This document shows positions 17,414 through 25,494 of a DNA stretch of 64,000 nt, piece by piece. The notes beneath the pieces are model-generated. The model had not been told where the DNA came from, ran no database searches, and saw nothing but the letters and a program-made list of their open reading frames with translations. Source of the DNA: Burkholderia sp. Nafp2/4-1b. GTDB lineage: Bacteria; Pseudomonadota; Gammaproteobacteria; Burkholderiales; Burkholderiaceae. How positions within the stretch are numbered: position 1 is the stretch's first letter; every line of letters begins with the position of its first letter. Made by a program: the position numbers and the translations under genes. The stretch lies in assembly GCF_003635165.1 (NCBI RefSeq), contig NZ_ML058616.1, positions 62,001-126,000 of the forward strand, given 5' to 3'.

Positions 17414-17832
17414 TTCGCCACTCCTTGTTTGACGACCGGCATCCCGGCCTGCTGCCAGGCGGCAACGCCGCCCTCGAGCACGTGCACTTCGGCGTAGCCC
17501 GCCGCCTCGACCTCGCGCGCCGCCTTCTGCGACTGCTGGCCGTTCTGGCACACGAGCAGCACCGGGGTGCTCTTGTTCTTCGCGACTTGCGCAATTTTCG
17601 CGCCGATCTCGCCGGCGGCGACCTGGCGTGCCGACGGCAGGTGGCCGGCGGCGAAGTCGGCAGCCGCACGCACGTCGATCACGATTGCGTTGCGGCGATT
17701 GATGAGCTGCGTCGCCTCCGCGGCCGACAGGCCGCCGCGGCCGCGGCGCAGCGCGGGCCATGCGAGCAGGCCGCCGGAAACCACCAGGATCGCGATAAGG
17801 GCCAGGTTGGTGTAATTGGTAAAGAACGTCAC
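17410..17832 (-). CDS. Membrane-anchored rhodanese-like protein
   Basis: This encodes a 140-residue protein with one N-terminal membrane helix (about residues 8-26) and a single rhodanese domain. The active-site cysteine is in LLVCQNGQQSQ, with IDVRAAADFAAGHLPSA and VLEGGVAAWQQAGMP as family landmarks. It is similar to YibN of E. coli, also encoded beside grxC-secB. The substrate is unknown; sulfur transfer or redox support is inferred from the family and the coupled glutaredoxin. The start is a GTG at 17832 with a weak GGCGGA site. Confidence 0.86.
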   Translation of the reverse strand: MTFFTNYTNLALIAILVVSGGLLAWPALRRGRGGLSAAEATQLINRRNAIVIDVRAAADFAAGHLPSARQVAAGEIGAKIAQVAKNKSTPVLLVCQNGQQSQKAAREVEAAGYAEVHVLEGGVAAWQQAGMPVVKQGVAK

Positions 17833-17968
17833 GGAATTCCGCCGGAAAAAGAGAAATCGGATGAGGACAATCCCGCCATTATAAAATAACCGTCTTGCGC
17901 GATGGCGGGCCCGGTCCGGGTGCCGCGCGACGCGCCCCGCTTCCCTATCACTACCGACCGCAAGATCC

Positions 17969-18715
17969 ATGTACAAACTCGTTCTCATCCGCCACGGCGA
18001 ATCGACGTGGAACAAGGAAAACCGCTTCACCGGCTGGGTCGACGTCGACCTGACCGAACAGGGTCGCAACGAAGCCTACCAGGCCGGCGAACTGCTCAAG
18101 GAGGCCGGCTACACGTTCGACATCGCGTACACGTCGGTACTCAAGCGCGCGATCCGCACGCTGTGGCACGTGCAGGACAAGATGGACCTGATGTACCTGC
18201 CGGTCGTCCATTCGTGGCGCCTGAACGAGCGCCACTACGGCGCGCTGTCGGGCCTGAACAAGGCGGAAACGGCCGCCAAGTTCGGCGACGACCAGGTGCT
18301 CGTGTGGCGCCGCAGCTACGACACGCCGCCGCCGGCGCTCGAGCCGACCGACGAACGCGCGCCGTTCAACGATCCGCGTTACGCGAAGGTGCCGCGTGAG
18401 CAGCTGCCGCTCACCGAGTGCCTGAAGGACACGGTCGCGCGCGTGCTGCCGCTGTGGAACGAATCGATCGCGCCGGCCGTCCGCGCGGGCAAGCAGGTGC
18501 TGATCGCCGCGCACGGCAACTCGCTGCGCGCGCTGATCAAGTACCTCGACGGCATCTCGGACAGCGACATCGTCGGCCTGAACATCCCGAACGGCGTGCC
18601 GCTCGTGTATGAACTCGACGAGAATCTGAAGCCGATCACGCACTACTACCTGGGCGACCAGGACGCGATCGCGAAGGCGCAGGCCGCCGTCGCGAAGCAG
18701 GGCAAGGCGGGCTGA
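17969..18715 (+). CDS. gpmA: 2,3-bisphosphoglycerate-dependent phosphoglycerate mutase
   Basis: This encodes a 248-residue cofactor-dependent phosphoglycerate mutase that interconverts 3- and 2-phosphoglycerate in glycolysis and gluconeogenesis. The phosphohistidine motif is LIRHGESTWNKENRFTGW, and ERHYGALSGLNK and IAAHGNSLRALIKYL (second catalytic histidine) are intact. The length is the family norm. It is divergent from the rhodanese gene and followed by ctpA after a 270-bp spacer. Confidence 0.97.
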   Translation: MYKLVLIRHGESTWNKENRFTGWVDVDLTEQGRNEAYQAGELLKEAGYTFDIAYTSVLKRAIRTLWHVQDKMDLMYLPVVHSWRLNERHYGALSGLNKAETAAKFGDDQVLVWRRSYDTPPPALEPTDERAPFNDPRYAKVPREQLPLTECLKDTVARVLPLWNESIAPAVRAGKQVLIAAHGNSLRALIKYLDGISDSDIVGLNIPNGVPLVYELDENLKPITHYYLGDQDAIAKAQAAVAKQGKAG

Positions 18716-18985
18716 CGCCCGTCCCGCCGGGCCGGCCGCGTCGCACGCGGGCAGCCCGGCCGGCCCCCGCGCGCGGCGCGAACCTTCGCGGCCCCGGCGC
18801 TGTCGAACCCGCTTTCGAATCCGCCGCGCGTCCGGCGGCCCCACGCGGCACGTGGCCTCGGGGCCCGAGGGCCAAGGCCCGAAGGACCATTTAGCACCGT
18901 TCCACTGGGTAATCGGACGAACAGTTATACTTGTCCGCTACATCCCCGCTACCGCCACGCGCTTCCCGACCGCACCAGACTCTCT

Positions 18986-20527
18986 ATGCGAATGAAATTG
19001 AAGAACATCGGCCTGATTGCCGCGGGCCTCGCCACGGGCGTATTCGCCACGCTGCAAATTTCGGCGTCGGCCGAGCAGACGGCCACGGCGCCGCTTCCCC
19101 TCGACCAGCTCCGCCTGTTCGCGGAAGTGTTCGGCCAGATCAAGCGCGAGTACGTCGAGCCGGTCGACGACAAGAAGCTGCTGACGGCGGCGATCAAGGG
19201 CATGGTGTCGAGCCTCGACCCGCACTCGTCGTTCCTCGACAAGACCGACTACGACGAGCTGCAGGAGCAGACCAAGGGCCGCTTCGCGGGCCTCGGCATC
19301 GAGATCTCGCAGGAAGACGGCCTGGTCAAGGTGATCTCGCCGATCGAAGATACCCCCGCGTTCCGCGCCGGCATCCGTCCGGGCGACCTGATCACGCGCA
19401 TCAACGACAAGCCGGTGCGCGGCATGACGCTCGACAAGGCCGTCAAGCAGATGCGCGGCGAGCCGGGCACCAAGGTCACGCTGACGATCTTCCGCAAGAG
19501 CGACGACCGCACGTTCCCGATCACCGTCACGCGCGCGATCATCAAGGTCCAGAGCGTGAAGATGAAGATCCTCGACCCGGGCTACGCATACATCCGGATC
19601 ACGAGCTTCCAGGAGCGCACGACGCCCGATCTCGCCGCGAGGCTGCAGGACATCGCACGCCAGCAGCCGGGCCTGAAGGGCCTGATCGTCGACCTGCGCA
19701 ACAACGGCGGCGGCCTGCTGCAGAGCGCGGTCGGCGTCGCCGGCGCGTTCCTGCCGCCCGACTCCGTCGTCGTGTCGACCAACGGCCAGATCCCCGATTC
19801 GAAGCAGGTCTACCGCGACACCTACGACAACTACCGCCTGCCGTCCTTCGATGGCGATCCGCTGAAGAGCCTGCCGCCGGTCTTCAAGACCGTGCCGATG
19901 ATCGTGCTGACGAACGCGTACTCGGCGTCCGCGTCGGAAATCGTCGCCGGCGCGCTGCAGGATTCGAAGCGCGCGCTGATCATGGGCAAGACGACGTTCG
20001 GCAAGGGTTCGGTGCAGACGGTGCGTCCGATGACGGCCGACACCGCGCTGCGCCTGACGACCGCCTACTACTACACGCCGAGCGGCCGTTCGATCCAGAA
20101 CAAGGGCATCACGCCCGACGTGCCGGTCGATCAGTATTCGGACGGCGATCCGGACGACGTGCTCGTGACGCGTGAGGTCGACTACACGAACCACCTCGCG
20201 AACACGCAGGATCCGAACGAGAAGAAGGAACAGGAAGAGCGCGAGCAGCGCCGGCTGGATCAGCTGCGCGTGCTCGAAGAGCAGAACGACAAGAAGACGC
20301 CGGAGCAACGCCAGAAGGACCGCGATCGCAAGCCGATCGAGTTCGGCAGCGCCGACGACTTCATGATGCAGCAGGCGCTCAACAAGCTCGAAGGCAAGCC
20401 GGTGCAGGAATCGAAGTCGCCGGTCGCCGAGAGCACGGCGAAGAGCCCGGCAGCCAAGGCCGCGACCGCCGCGAAGGCGTCGGGCGCGAAGCCCGCCGCA
20501 CCGAAGCCGGCGTCCGCACCGCAGTAA
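18986..20527 (+). CDS. ctpA: C-terminal processing protease (S41 family)
   Basis: This encodes a 513-residue S41A (CtpA/Prc-type) periplasmic serine protease. A signal peptide of ~27 residues leads to a helical N-domain, a PDZ domain (about 85-165, GLGIEISQEDG to GTKVTLTIFRK), then the peptidase. The catalytic Ser is in NAYSASASEIVAGAL and the Lys in FGKGSVQTVRP. The C-terminus is a charged helical region (about 400-470, Glu/Lys/Arg-rich), then an Ala/Lys tail. Such enzymes trim peptidoglycan hydrolases or envelope proteins. An ATG two codons later is equally possible. Confidence 0.93.
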   Translation: MRMKLKNIGLIAAGLATGVFATLQISASAEQTATAPLPLDQLRLFAEVFGQIKREYVEPVDDKKLLTAAIKGMVSSLDPHSSFLDKTDYDELQEQTKGRFAGLGIEISQEDGLVKVISPIEDTPAFRAGIRPGDLITRINDKPVRGMTLDKAVKQMRGEPGTKVTLTIFRKSDDRTFPITVTRAIIKVQSVKMKILDPGYAYIRITSFQERTTPDLAARLQDIARQQPGLKGLIVDLRNNGGGLLQSAVGVAGAFLPPDSVVVSTNGQIPDSKQVYRDTYDNYRLPSFDGDPLKSLPPVFKTVPMIVLTNAYSASASEIVAGALQDSKRALIMGKTTFGKGSVQTVRPMTADTALRLTTAYYYTPSGRSIQNKGITPDVPVDQYSDGDPDDVLVTREVDYTNHLANTQDPNEKKEQEEREQRRLDQLRVLEEQNDKKTPEQRQKDRDRKPIEFGSADDFMMQQALNKLEGKPVQESKSPVAESTAKSPAAKAATAAKASGAKPAAPKPASAPQ

Positions 20528-20544
20528 GCGCCGGCCGGCATCCG

Positions 20545-20582
20545 ACGGGCCATCGCGGGAAGACCGCGATGGCCCGTTTTTC
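20545..20582 (+). terminator. Terminator of ctpA
   Basis: A 14-bp perfect stem (20545-20558 with 20564-20577), 5-nt loop, is followed by TTTTT, about 20 bp past the ctpA stop codon. It is a strong factor-independent terminator. Confidence 0.9.
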
Positions 20583-20659
20583 ATGTGCGCCTAGAATACG
20601 CAGACAGACGCGACAGGCGTCCGCGCCGCCGCCGGCGGTATGCGTCGCCCGACTTCCCC

Positions 20660-21412
20660 ATGAACGACGATCAACTCCTCCGCTATTCCCGCCACATCCT
20701 CGTCGATGAAATCGGCATCGACGCGCAGCAGCGCTTCCTCGACGCGCATGCGATCGTCGTCGGCGCCGGCGGCCTCGGCTCGCCGGCCGCGATGTACCTC
20801 GCGGCGTCCGGCGTCGGCACGATCACGCTGGTCGACGCCGACACGGTCGACCTCACGAACCTGCAGCGCCAGATCCTGCACGTGACGGCCTCGGTCGGCC
20901 GCAGCAAGGTCGAATCGGGGCGCGACACGCTCGCGCAGCTGAACCCGGAAGTGACGGTCCATGCGGTCGCGGCACGCGTCGACGACGCGTGGCTCGACGA
21001 ACACGTGCCGCAGGCCACCGTCGTGCTCGACTGCACCGACAACTTCGCGACGCGCCATGCGATCAACCGTGCGTGCGTCGCGCACGGCGTGCCGCTCGTG
21101 TCGGGCGCCGCGCTGCGCTTCGACGGCCAGATCAGCACGTTCGACTTCCGCGACCCGGCCGCGCCCTGCTACGCATGCGTGTTCCCGGAAGACCAGCCGT
21201 TCGAGGAAGTCGCGTGCGCGACGATGGGCGTGTTCGCGCCGACCGTCGGGATCATCGGCGCGATGCAGGCCGCCGAAGCGCTGCGCGTGATCGGCGCGAT
21301 CGGCACGACGCTCAACGGCCGGCTGATGATGCTCGATTCGCTGCGGATGGAATGGACGACGATGAAGATCGCGCGCCAGGCCGACTGCCCCGTGTGCCAG
21401 GGCCGGCACTGA
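20660..21412 (+). CDS. moeB: MoeB/ThiF-family adenylyltransferase
   Basis: This encodes a 250-residue E1-like enzyme that adenylates the C-terminal Gly-Gly of MoaD or ThiS sulfur carriers. The nucleotide loop is VVGAGGLGSPAAMYLA, followed by DADTVDLTNLQRQILH with the conserved Arg and Gln. DCTDNFATRHAINRAC and the zinc-binding CYACVF and CPVCQG cysteine pairs are intact, and CATMGVFAPTVG includes the catalytic-loop region. There is no C-terminal rhodanese domain. Whether it serves molybdopterin or thiamine synthesis cannot be decided here; the linked ctpA gives no hint. Confidence 0.9.
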   Translation: MNDDQLLRYSRHILVDEIGIDAQQRFLDAHAIVVGAGGLGSPAAMYLAASGVGTITLVDADTVDLTNLQRQILHVTASVGRSKVESGRDTLAQLNPEVTVHAVAARVDDAWLDEHVPQATVVLDCTDNFATRHAINRACVAHGVPLVSGAALRFDGQISTFDFRDPAAPCYACVFPEDQPFEEVACATMGVFAPTVGIIGAMQAAEALRVIGAIGTTLNGRLMMLDSLRMEWTTMKIARQADCPVCQGRH

Positions 21413-21493
21413 CGCGCGCCGGATGCATGCGCCGAGCGGCGCACGCGTGACGTTTCGCTACGTTCTACGGCCGCGCGGTGCGGCCCGCGCCGC

Positions 21494-23266
21494 CTAGGCC
21501 GCTGCGTCCGCGCGCGGTTCCGCGACCGACAGGCGCTTGAGCGCCGCCTGTACTTCCTCCGGCTCGAACGCGGCCAGCACGTCGGCCGTCGGCTTCTCGA
21601 GCGACTTCAGGTGCGCACGCAGGATCTCCTGCTTCACGACCAGCAACTGGCTCGGGTGCATCGAGAACTCGGTGAGCCCCATCCCGAGCAACAGGCGCGT
21701 GAGCGCCGGATCGCCCGCCATTTCCCCGCACACCGACACCGACACGCCCGCGCGCTTCGCTTCGCGCAGCGTGTAGGAGATCAGATGCAGCACCGCCGGA
21801 TGCAGCGGGTCGTACAGGTGCGCGACCGCGTTGTCCGCACGGTCGATCGCGAGCGTGTACTGGATCAGGTCGTTCGTGCCGATCGACAGGAAATCCACCC
21901 GTTTCAGAAACAGCGGCAGCGCGATCGCCGCGGCCGGGATCTCGATCATCGCGCCGACGCGCACGTTCGGGTCGTATGCGAGCCCCGCGTCGTCGAGCTG
22001 GCGCTTCGCCTCGCGGATCAGGTCGAGCGTCTGGTCGATCTCCTGCGCATGCGCGAGCATCGGGATCAGGATCTTCACCTGCCCGAACGCGGACGCGCGC
22101 AGGATCGCGCGCAGCTGCGTGAGGAACATCTGCGGCTCGGACAGGCTCCAGCGGATCGCGCGCAGGCCGAGCGCCGGGTTCGGCGCCGTCTCGTAGCCTT
22201 CGTCGAGCGCCTCGAGCGGCTTGTCCGCGCCGACGTCGATCGTGCGGATCGTCACCGGCATGCCCTTCATCAACTCGACCGCGCGCTTGTACGCGGCGAA
22301 CTGCTCCTCCTCCTCCGGCATCTCCTTCTGATGCATGAACAGGAACTCGGAGCGGAACAGCCCGACGCCGACCGCGCCGGCCTCGACGGCCGCCTTCGCG
22401 TCGTCGGGCAGCTCGATGTTCGCGTACAGGTCGATCTTCGTGCCGCACATGGTTTGCGTCGGCGAGAATTTCAGGCGCTGCAGCTTGCGTTGCTCGAGCA
22501 GCTTCTCGGACTGGCGGTACGAGTATTCCTCGAGGACGATCGGCGCCGGATCGACGATCACGATCCCCTGGTCGCCGTCGACGATGATCAGGTCGTCCTG
22601 GCGGATCAGCGAACTCGCATGCTGCACGCCAACCGCGGCCGGGATGCCGAGGCTGCGCGCGACGATCGCCGTGTGTGACGTGCGGCCGCCGAGATCGGTG
22701 ACGAATGCCTGGAACGACTGCGACTTGAACTGCATCATGTCGGCCGGCGCGATGTCGTGCGCGACGACGATCATCTCGTTCTGGCCGTGCGCGGCCGCGC
22801 GATCGAGCGCCTGCGACGCGGACGGCGCGCCGGCAAGCGCCTTCAGCACGCGCTCGACCACCTGCTCGATATCCGCCTTGCGCTCGCGCAGGTATTCGTC
22901 CTCGATGTCGTCGAAGTGGCGCGTGAGCAGCTCGAGCTGCTCGGTCAGCGCCCATTCGACGTTGTAGCGCCGCGTGCGGATCAGGTCGATGGTTTCCTGG
23001 ACGAGCATCTCGTCGCCGAGGATCATCGCGTGGACGTCGATGAACGCGCCCACTTCGCTCGGGGTGTCCTCGGTCAGGTCGGCGCGCAGCGCCTCGAGTT
23101 CGCGATGAACGACCTCGCGCGCCGTGTCGAAACGCTCGACCTCGGCATCGATCTGCGTCGCCTCGACCAGGTAATGGGCGACGTCGAGCGCGGCCGGCGC
23201 GATCAGATACGCCCGCCCGATCGCGATACCACGTGAGACGGGAATGCCATGCAGCGTGAAGGACAC
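21494..23266 (-). CDS. ptsI: PTS phosphoenolpyruvate-protein phosphotransferase (enzyme I)
   Basis: This encodes a 590-residue enzyme I, which transfers phosphate from PEP to HPr. The phosphohistidine is in TDLGGRTSHTAIVARS; SIGTNDLIQYTLAIDRAD and SVCGEMAGDP mark the PEP-binding barrel. There is no N-terminal GAF domain, so it is the sugar-PTS type and not PtsP/EI-Ntr. The start is a GTG at 23266, five bases after a perfect AGGAGG. It follows ptsH after 201 bp with a stem-loop between them. No enzyme IIBC permease gene is in the window. Confidence 0.95.
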   Translation of the reverse strand: MSFTLHGIPVSRGIAIGRAYLIAPAALDVAHYLVEATQIDAEVERFDTAREVVHRELEALRADLTEDTPSEVGAFIDVHAMILGDEMLVQETIDLIRTRRYNVEWALTEQLELLTRHFDDIEDEYLRERKADIEQVVERVLKALAGAPSASQALDRAAAHGQNEMIVVAHDIAPADMMQFKSQSFQAFVTDLGGRTSHTAIVARSLGIPAAVGVQHASSLIRQDDLIIVDGDQGIVIVDPAPIVLEEYSYRQSEKLLEQRKLQRLKFSPTQTMCGTKIDLYANIELPDDAKAAVEAGAVGVGLFRSEFLFMHQKEMPEEEEQFAAYKRAVELMKGMPVTIRTIDVGADKPLEALDEGYETAPNPALGLRAIRWSLSEPQMFLTQLRAILRASAFGQVKILIPMLAHAQEIDQTLDLIREAKRQLDDAGLAYDPNVRVGAMIEIPAAAIALPLFLKRVDFLSIGTNDLIQYTLAIDRADNAVAHLYDPLHPAVLHLISYTLREAKRAGVSVSVCGEMAGDPALTRLLLGMGLTEFSMHPSQLLVVKQEILRAHLKSLEKPTADVLAAFEPEEVQAALKRLSVAEPRADAAA

Positions 23267-23410
23267 GCGCACCTCCTCTGTACAAGTAAAGCCGCGGCAC
23301 ACTGCTGCGATGCGCTTATGACCCCGGTTAGCGATTATAAATTCCGCGCGTCCGTGCTGGCTGCATGCAGCGCAGCATTGCACGTTTCGCATCAATGCTA
23401 CGAACGAAAA

Positions 23411-23434
23411 AAATGCCGCGAAAGACGCGGCATT
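23411..23434 (-). terminator. Stem-loop between ptsH and ptsI
   Basis: A 9-bp perfect stem (23412-23420 with 23426-23434), 5-nt loop, is followed on the minus strand by a T-run (complement of 23407-23411). It lies 33 bp past the ptsH stop codon and 145 bp before ptsI, so it may lower ptsI transcription relative to ptsH. Confidence 0.75.
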
Positions 23435-23467
23435 CTGCTTCGAAACGGCAATGATCGGGAGCGGGAA

Positions 23468-23737
23468 TCACTGGCCTTCGCCGAACTTGTCCGCGATCAG
23501 TTTCAGCAGCGCGTCCATCGCCTCTTTCTCGTCGGGACCCTCGGTCTCGATCGTCACGGTGCTGCCGATGCCCGCCGCGAGCATCATCACGCCCATGATG
23601 CTCTTCGCGTTGATCTTGCGCCCGTTGCGCGTCATCCAGACTTCCGACTGGAAGTTGCCGGCCAGTTGCGTAAGCTTGGCCGATGCGCGCGCATGCAGCC
23701 CCAATTTGTTGACGATGGTGGTTTCTTGTTGAAGCAT
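23468..23737 (-). CDS. ptsH: Phosphocarrier protein HPr
   Basis: This encodes an 89-residue HPr. The phosphorylatable His15 is in NKLGLHARAS and the regulatory Ser46 is in NAKSIMGVMML, the site used by HPr kinase in organisms that have one. The family GSTVTIETEG strand is intact. It comes 73 bp after the mannose-type EIIA gene, all on the minus strand, so HPr, EIIA and enzyme I probably form a small phosphorelay without a local sugar permease. Confidence 0.95.
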   Translation of the reverse strand: MLQQETTIVNKLGLHARASAKLTQLAGNFQSEVWMTRNGRKINAKSIMGVMMLAAGIGSTVTIETEGPDEKEAMDALLKLIADKFGEGQ

Positions 23738-23810
23738 GATTCTCGGTCGGGTCGGTCACGGCCGCCGGCGACGGGCGTCGGCGGGTCGATCTAAAACGGA
23801 AAACGGGACG

Positions 23811-24281
23811 TCAGGGCGATTCGGTGCGCGGTTGCGGTTCGGGCGGAATCGGTGCGCACTGGCCGCAGCCGGTTTCGGACGGCGGCGGCGGCGTGCCGGC
23901 CGACACCTCGTGAACGCCCTTCGCGCCGCCGGACAGCGCCTTGTCGACGAGTTTGTCGAGCGGCACGGTGCGGTAGCAGACGGCACGCACCAGCATCGGC
24001 AGGTTCACGCCCGCGAGCACCCGCACGTTGTCGATCTTCGCGAGCTGGCCCGCGATGTTCGCGGGCGTCGCGCCGTACATGTCGGTCAGCACGACGATGC
24101 CGTTTTCTTCCTTGAGCCGCGCGAGCTCCGCATGCGCGAACGCCATCACCTGGGTGGGGTCGCTGTCCGCCGTCACGTCGATGCAGCCGATGCGCGCGGG
24201 CACGCCGCCGTAGATGTGCGCGATGCAGTCCCGCAGCGCGGTGGCGAGCGGGGCATGCGCGATGATCAGGATCCCGGCCAT
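23811..24281 (-). CDS. Mannose-family PTS EIIA protein with Cys tail
   Basis: This encodes a 156-residue EIIA of the mannose/sorbose (ManX, EIIA-Man) family. The phosphohistidine is His9 in IIAHAPLATALRD, and IVVLTDMYGATPANIAGQLA is the second hallmark. Residues after ~125 are not part of the fold: a Pro/Ser linker carries CGQC and ends PEPQPRTESP. No EIIB, EIIC or EIID follows, so it looks regulatory and not part of a transporter. It lies between ptsH and gshB, with 231 bp separating it from gshB. Confidence 0.9.
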   Translation of the reverse strand: MAGILIIAHAPLATALRDCIAHIYGGVPARIGCIDVTADSDPTQVMAFAHAELARLKEENGIVVLTDMYGATPANIAGQLAKIDNVRVLAGVNLPMLVRAVCYRTVPLDKLVDKALSGGAKGVHEVSAGTPPPPSETGCGQCAPIPPEPQPRTESP

Positions 24282-24512
24282 GTCAGACCGCTCCCGGCCG
24301 CCCCTGGCGGGCCGATACCCCGCGAAGGGGCAATGAGCGTGGCGAGTGAGGGAAACGTTTCATGTTCAGCCTTGCAACAGTGTCGGCCCGACCGCCGGGC
24401 CTTCGGTGCGCCAATCACGGCACCGGGCAAGCGGGCATTGTAGCAGGCCGGTCGAACGGCTCCGGCGACGGGGGGCCTGCGCCGCCGCCGCCGGGGTTGC
24501 GCGGAAAAGGGG

Positions 24513-25469
24513 CTACGCGGCCGCCCGCTCCAGCGCGTCGATGAACATCGCGGCGACGTCGAAACCCGTCTGCTCCATGATTTCGCGGAAGCACGTCGGG
24601 CTCGTCACGTTCACCTCGGTCAGCCAGTCGCCGATCGCATCGAGCCCGACCAGCAGCAGCCCGCGCGCGGCGAGCACCGGCCCGAGCGTCTCGGCGATCT
24701 CGCGGTCGCGCGGCGTCAGCGGCTGCGCGACGCCGAGCCCGCCCGCGGCGAGATTGCCGCGCACCTCGCTGCCCTGCGGAATCCGCGCGAGCGAATACGG
24801 CACCGGCTCGCCGCCGATCAGCAGGATGCGCTTGTCGCCGGCCTTGATCTCGGGAATGAACTTCTGGATCATCAGCGAGCGCGTGCCGTCGTGGCCGAGC
24901 ATCTCGATGATCGCGCCGAGATTCATCCCGTCGGCCTTCACGCGGAACACGCCCATCCCGCCCATCCCGTCGAGCGGCTTCACGATCACGTCGCCATGCT
25001 CGGCGTGGAATGCACGCAAGCGCGCCGCGTCGCGCGTCACGAGCGTCGGTGCGACGAACTGCGGAAACTCGCCGATCGCCAGCTTCTCCGAGTGATCGCG
25101 GATCGACTGAGGCTTGTTGAACACGCGTGCGCCTGCGCGTTCCGCAAGCTCCAGCATCCAGGTGGCCGTCACGTACTCCATGTCGAACGGCGGATCCTTG
25201 CGCATCAGCACCGCGCCGAACGACGTCAGCTGACGCGACTCGTGGGCAGCCGCCTCATACCACGGGCGGCGATGCAGGTCGGCCGTGTCGCCGACGATCG
25301 TCACGCGCTGCACGTCCGCCTCGACGCCCGAGCCCGTCCACGCGAGCTGGTGCGGCTCGCATGCGTACACCACATGCCCGCGCCGCGCGGCCTCCGCCAT
25401 CATCGCGTAGGTCGAATCCTTGTAGATCTTGAAGCGCTCGAGCGGGTCGGCGATAAAGAGAATGTCCAT
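24513..25469 (-). CDS. gshB: Glutathione synthetase
   Basis: This encodes a 318-residue GshB that adds glycine to gamma-glutamylcysteine. It is an ATP-grasp enzyme: the N-terminal domain begins MDILFIADPLERFKIYKDSTYAMM, the ATP loop is VIVKPLDGMGGMGVFR, and DKRILLIGGEPVPYSLARIP and EVNVTSPTCFREI supply metal and substrate contacts. Length matches the family. It follows gshA by 25 bp in one transcript. Confidence 0.97.
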   Translation of the reverse strand: MDILFIADPLERFKIYKDSTYAMMAEAARRGHVVYACEPHQLAWTGSGVEADVQRVTIVGDTADLHRRPWYEAAAHESRQLTSFGAVLMRKDPPFDMEYVTATWMLELAERAGARVFNKPQSIRDHSEKLAIGEFPQFVAPTLVTRDAARLRAFHAEHGDVIVKPLDGMGGMGVFRVKADGMNLGAIIEMLGHDGTRSLMIQKFIPEIKAGDKRILLIGGEPVPYSLARIPQGSEVRGNLAAGGLGVAQPLTPRDREIAETLGPVLAARGLLLVGLDAIGDWLTEVNVTSPTCFREIMEQTGFDVAAMFIDALERAAA

Positions 25470-25494
25470 GCGGGTCCTGTACGTAGCGAAGCCG

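Noticed and set aside
18857..18871. CCTCGGG-G-CCCGAGG as terminator of gpmA.
   Set aside because: It has no T-run and only one central base, so it would not form a normal hairpin loop.
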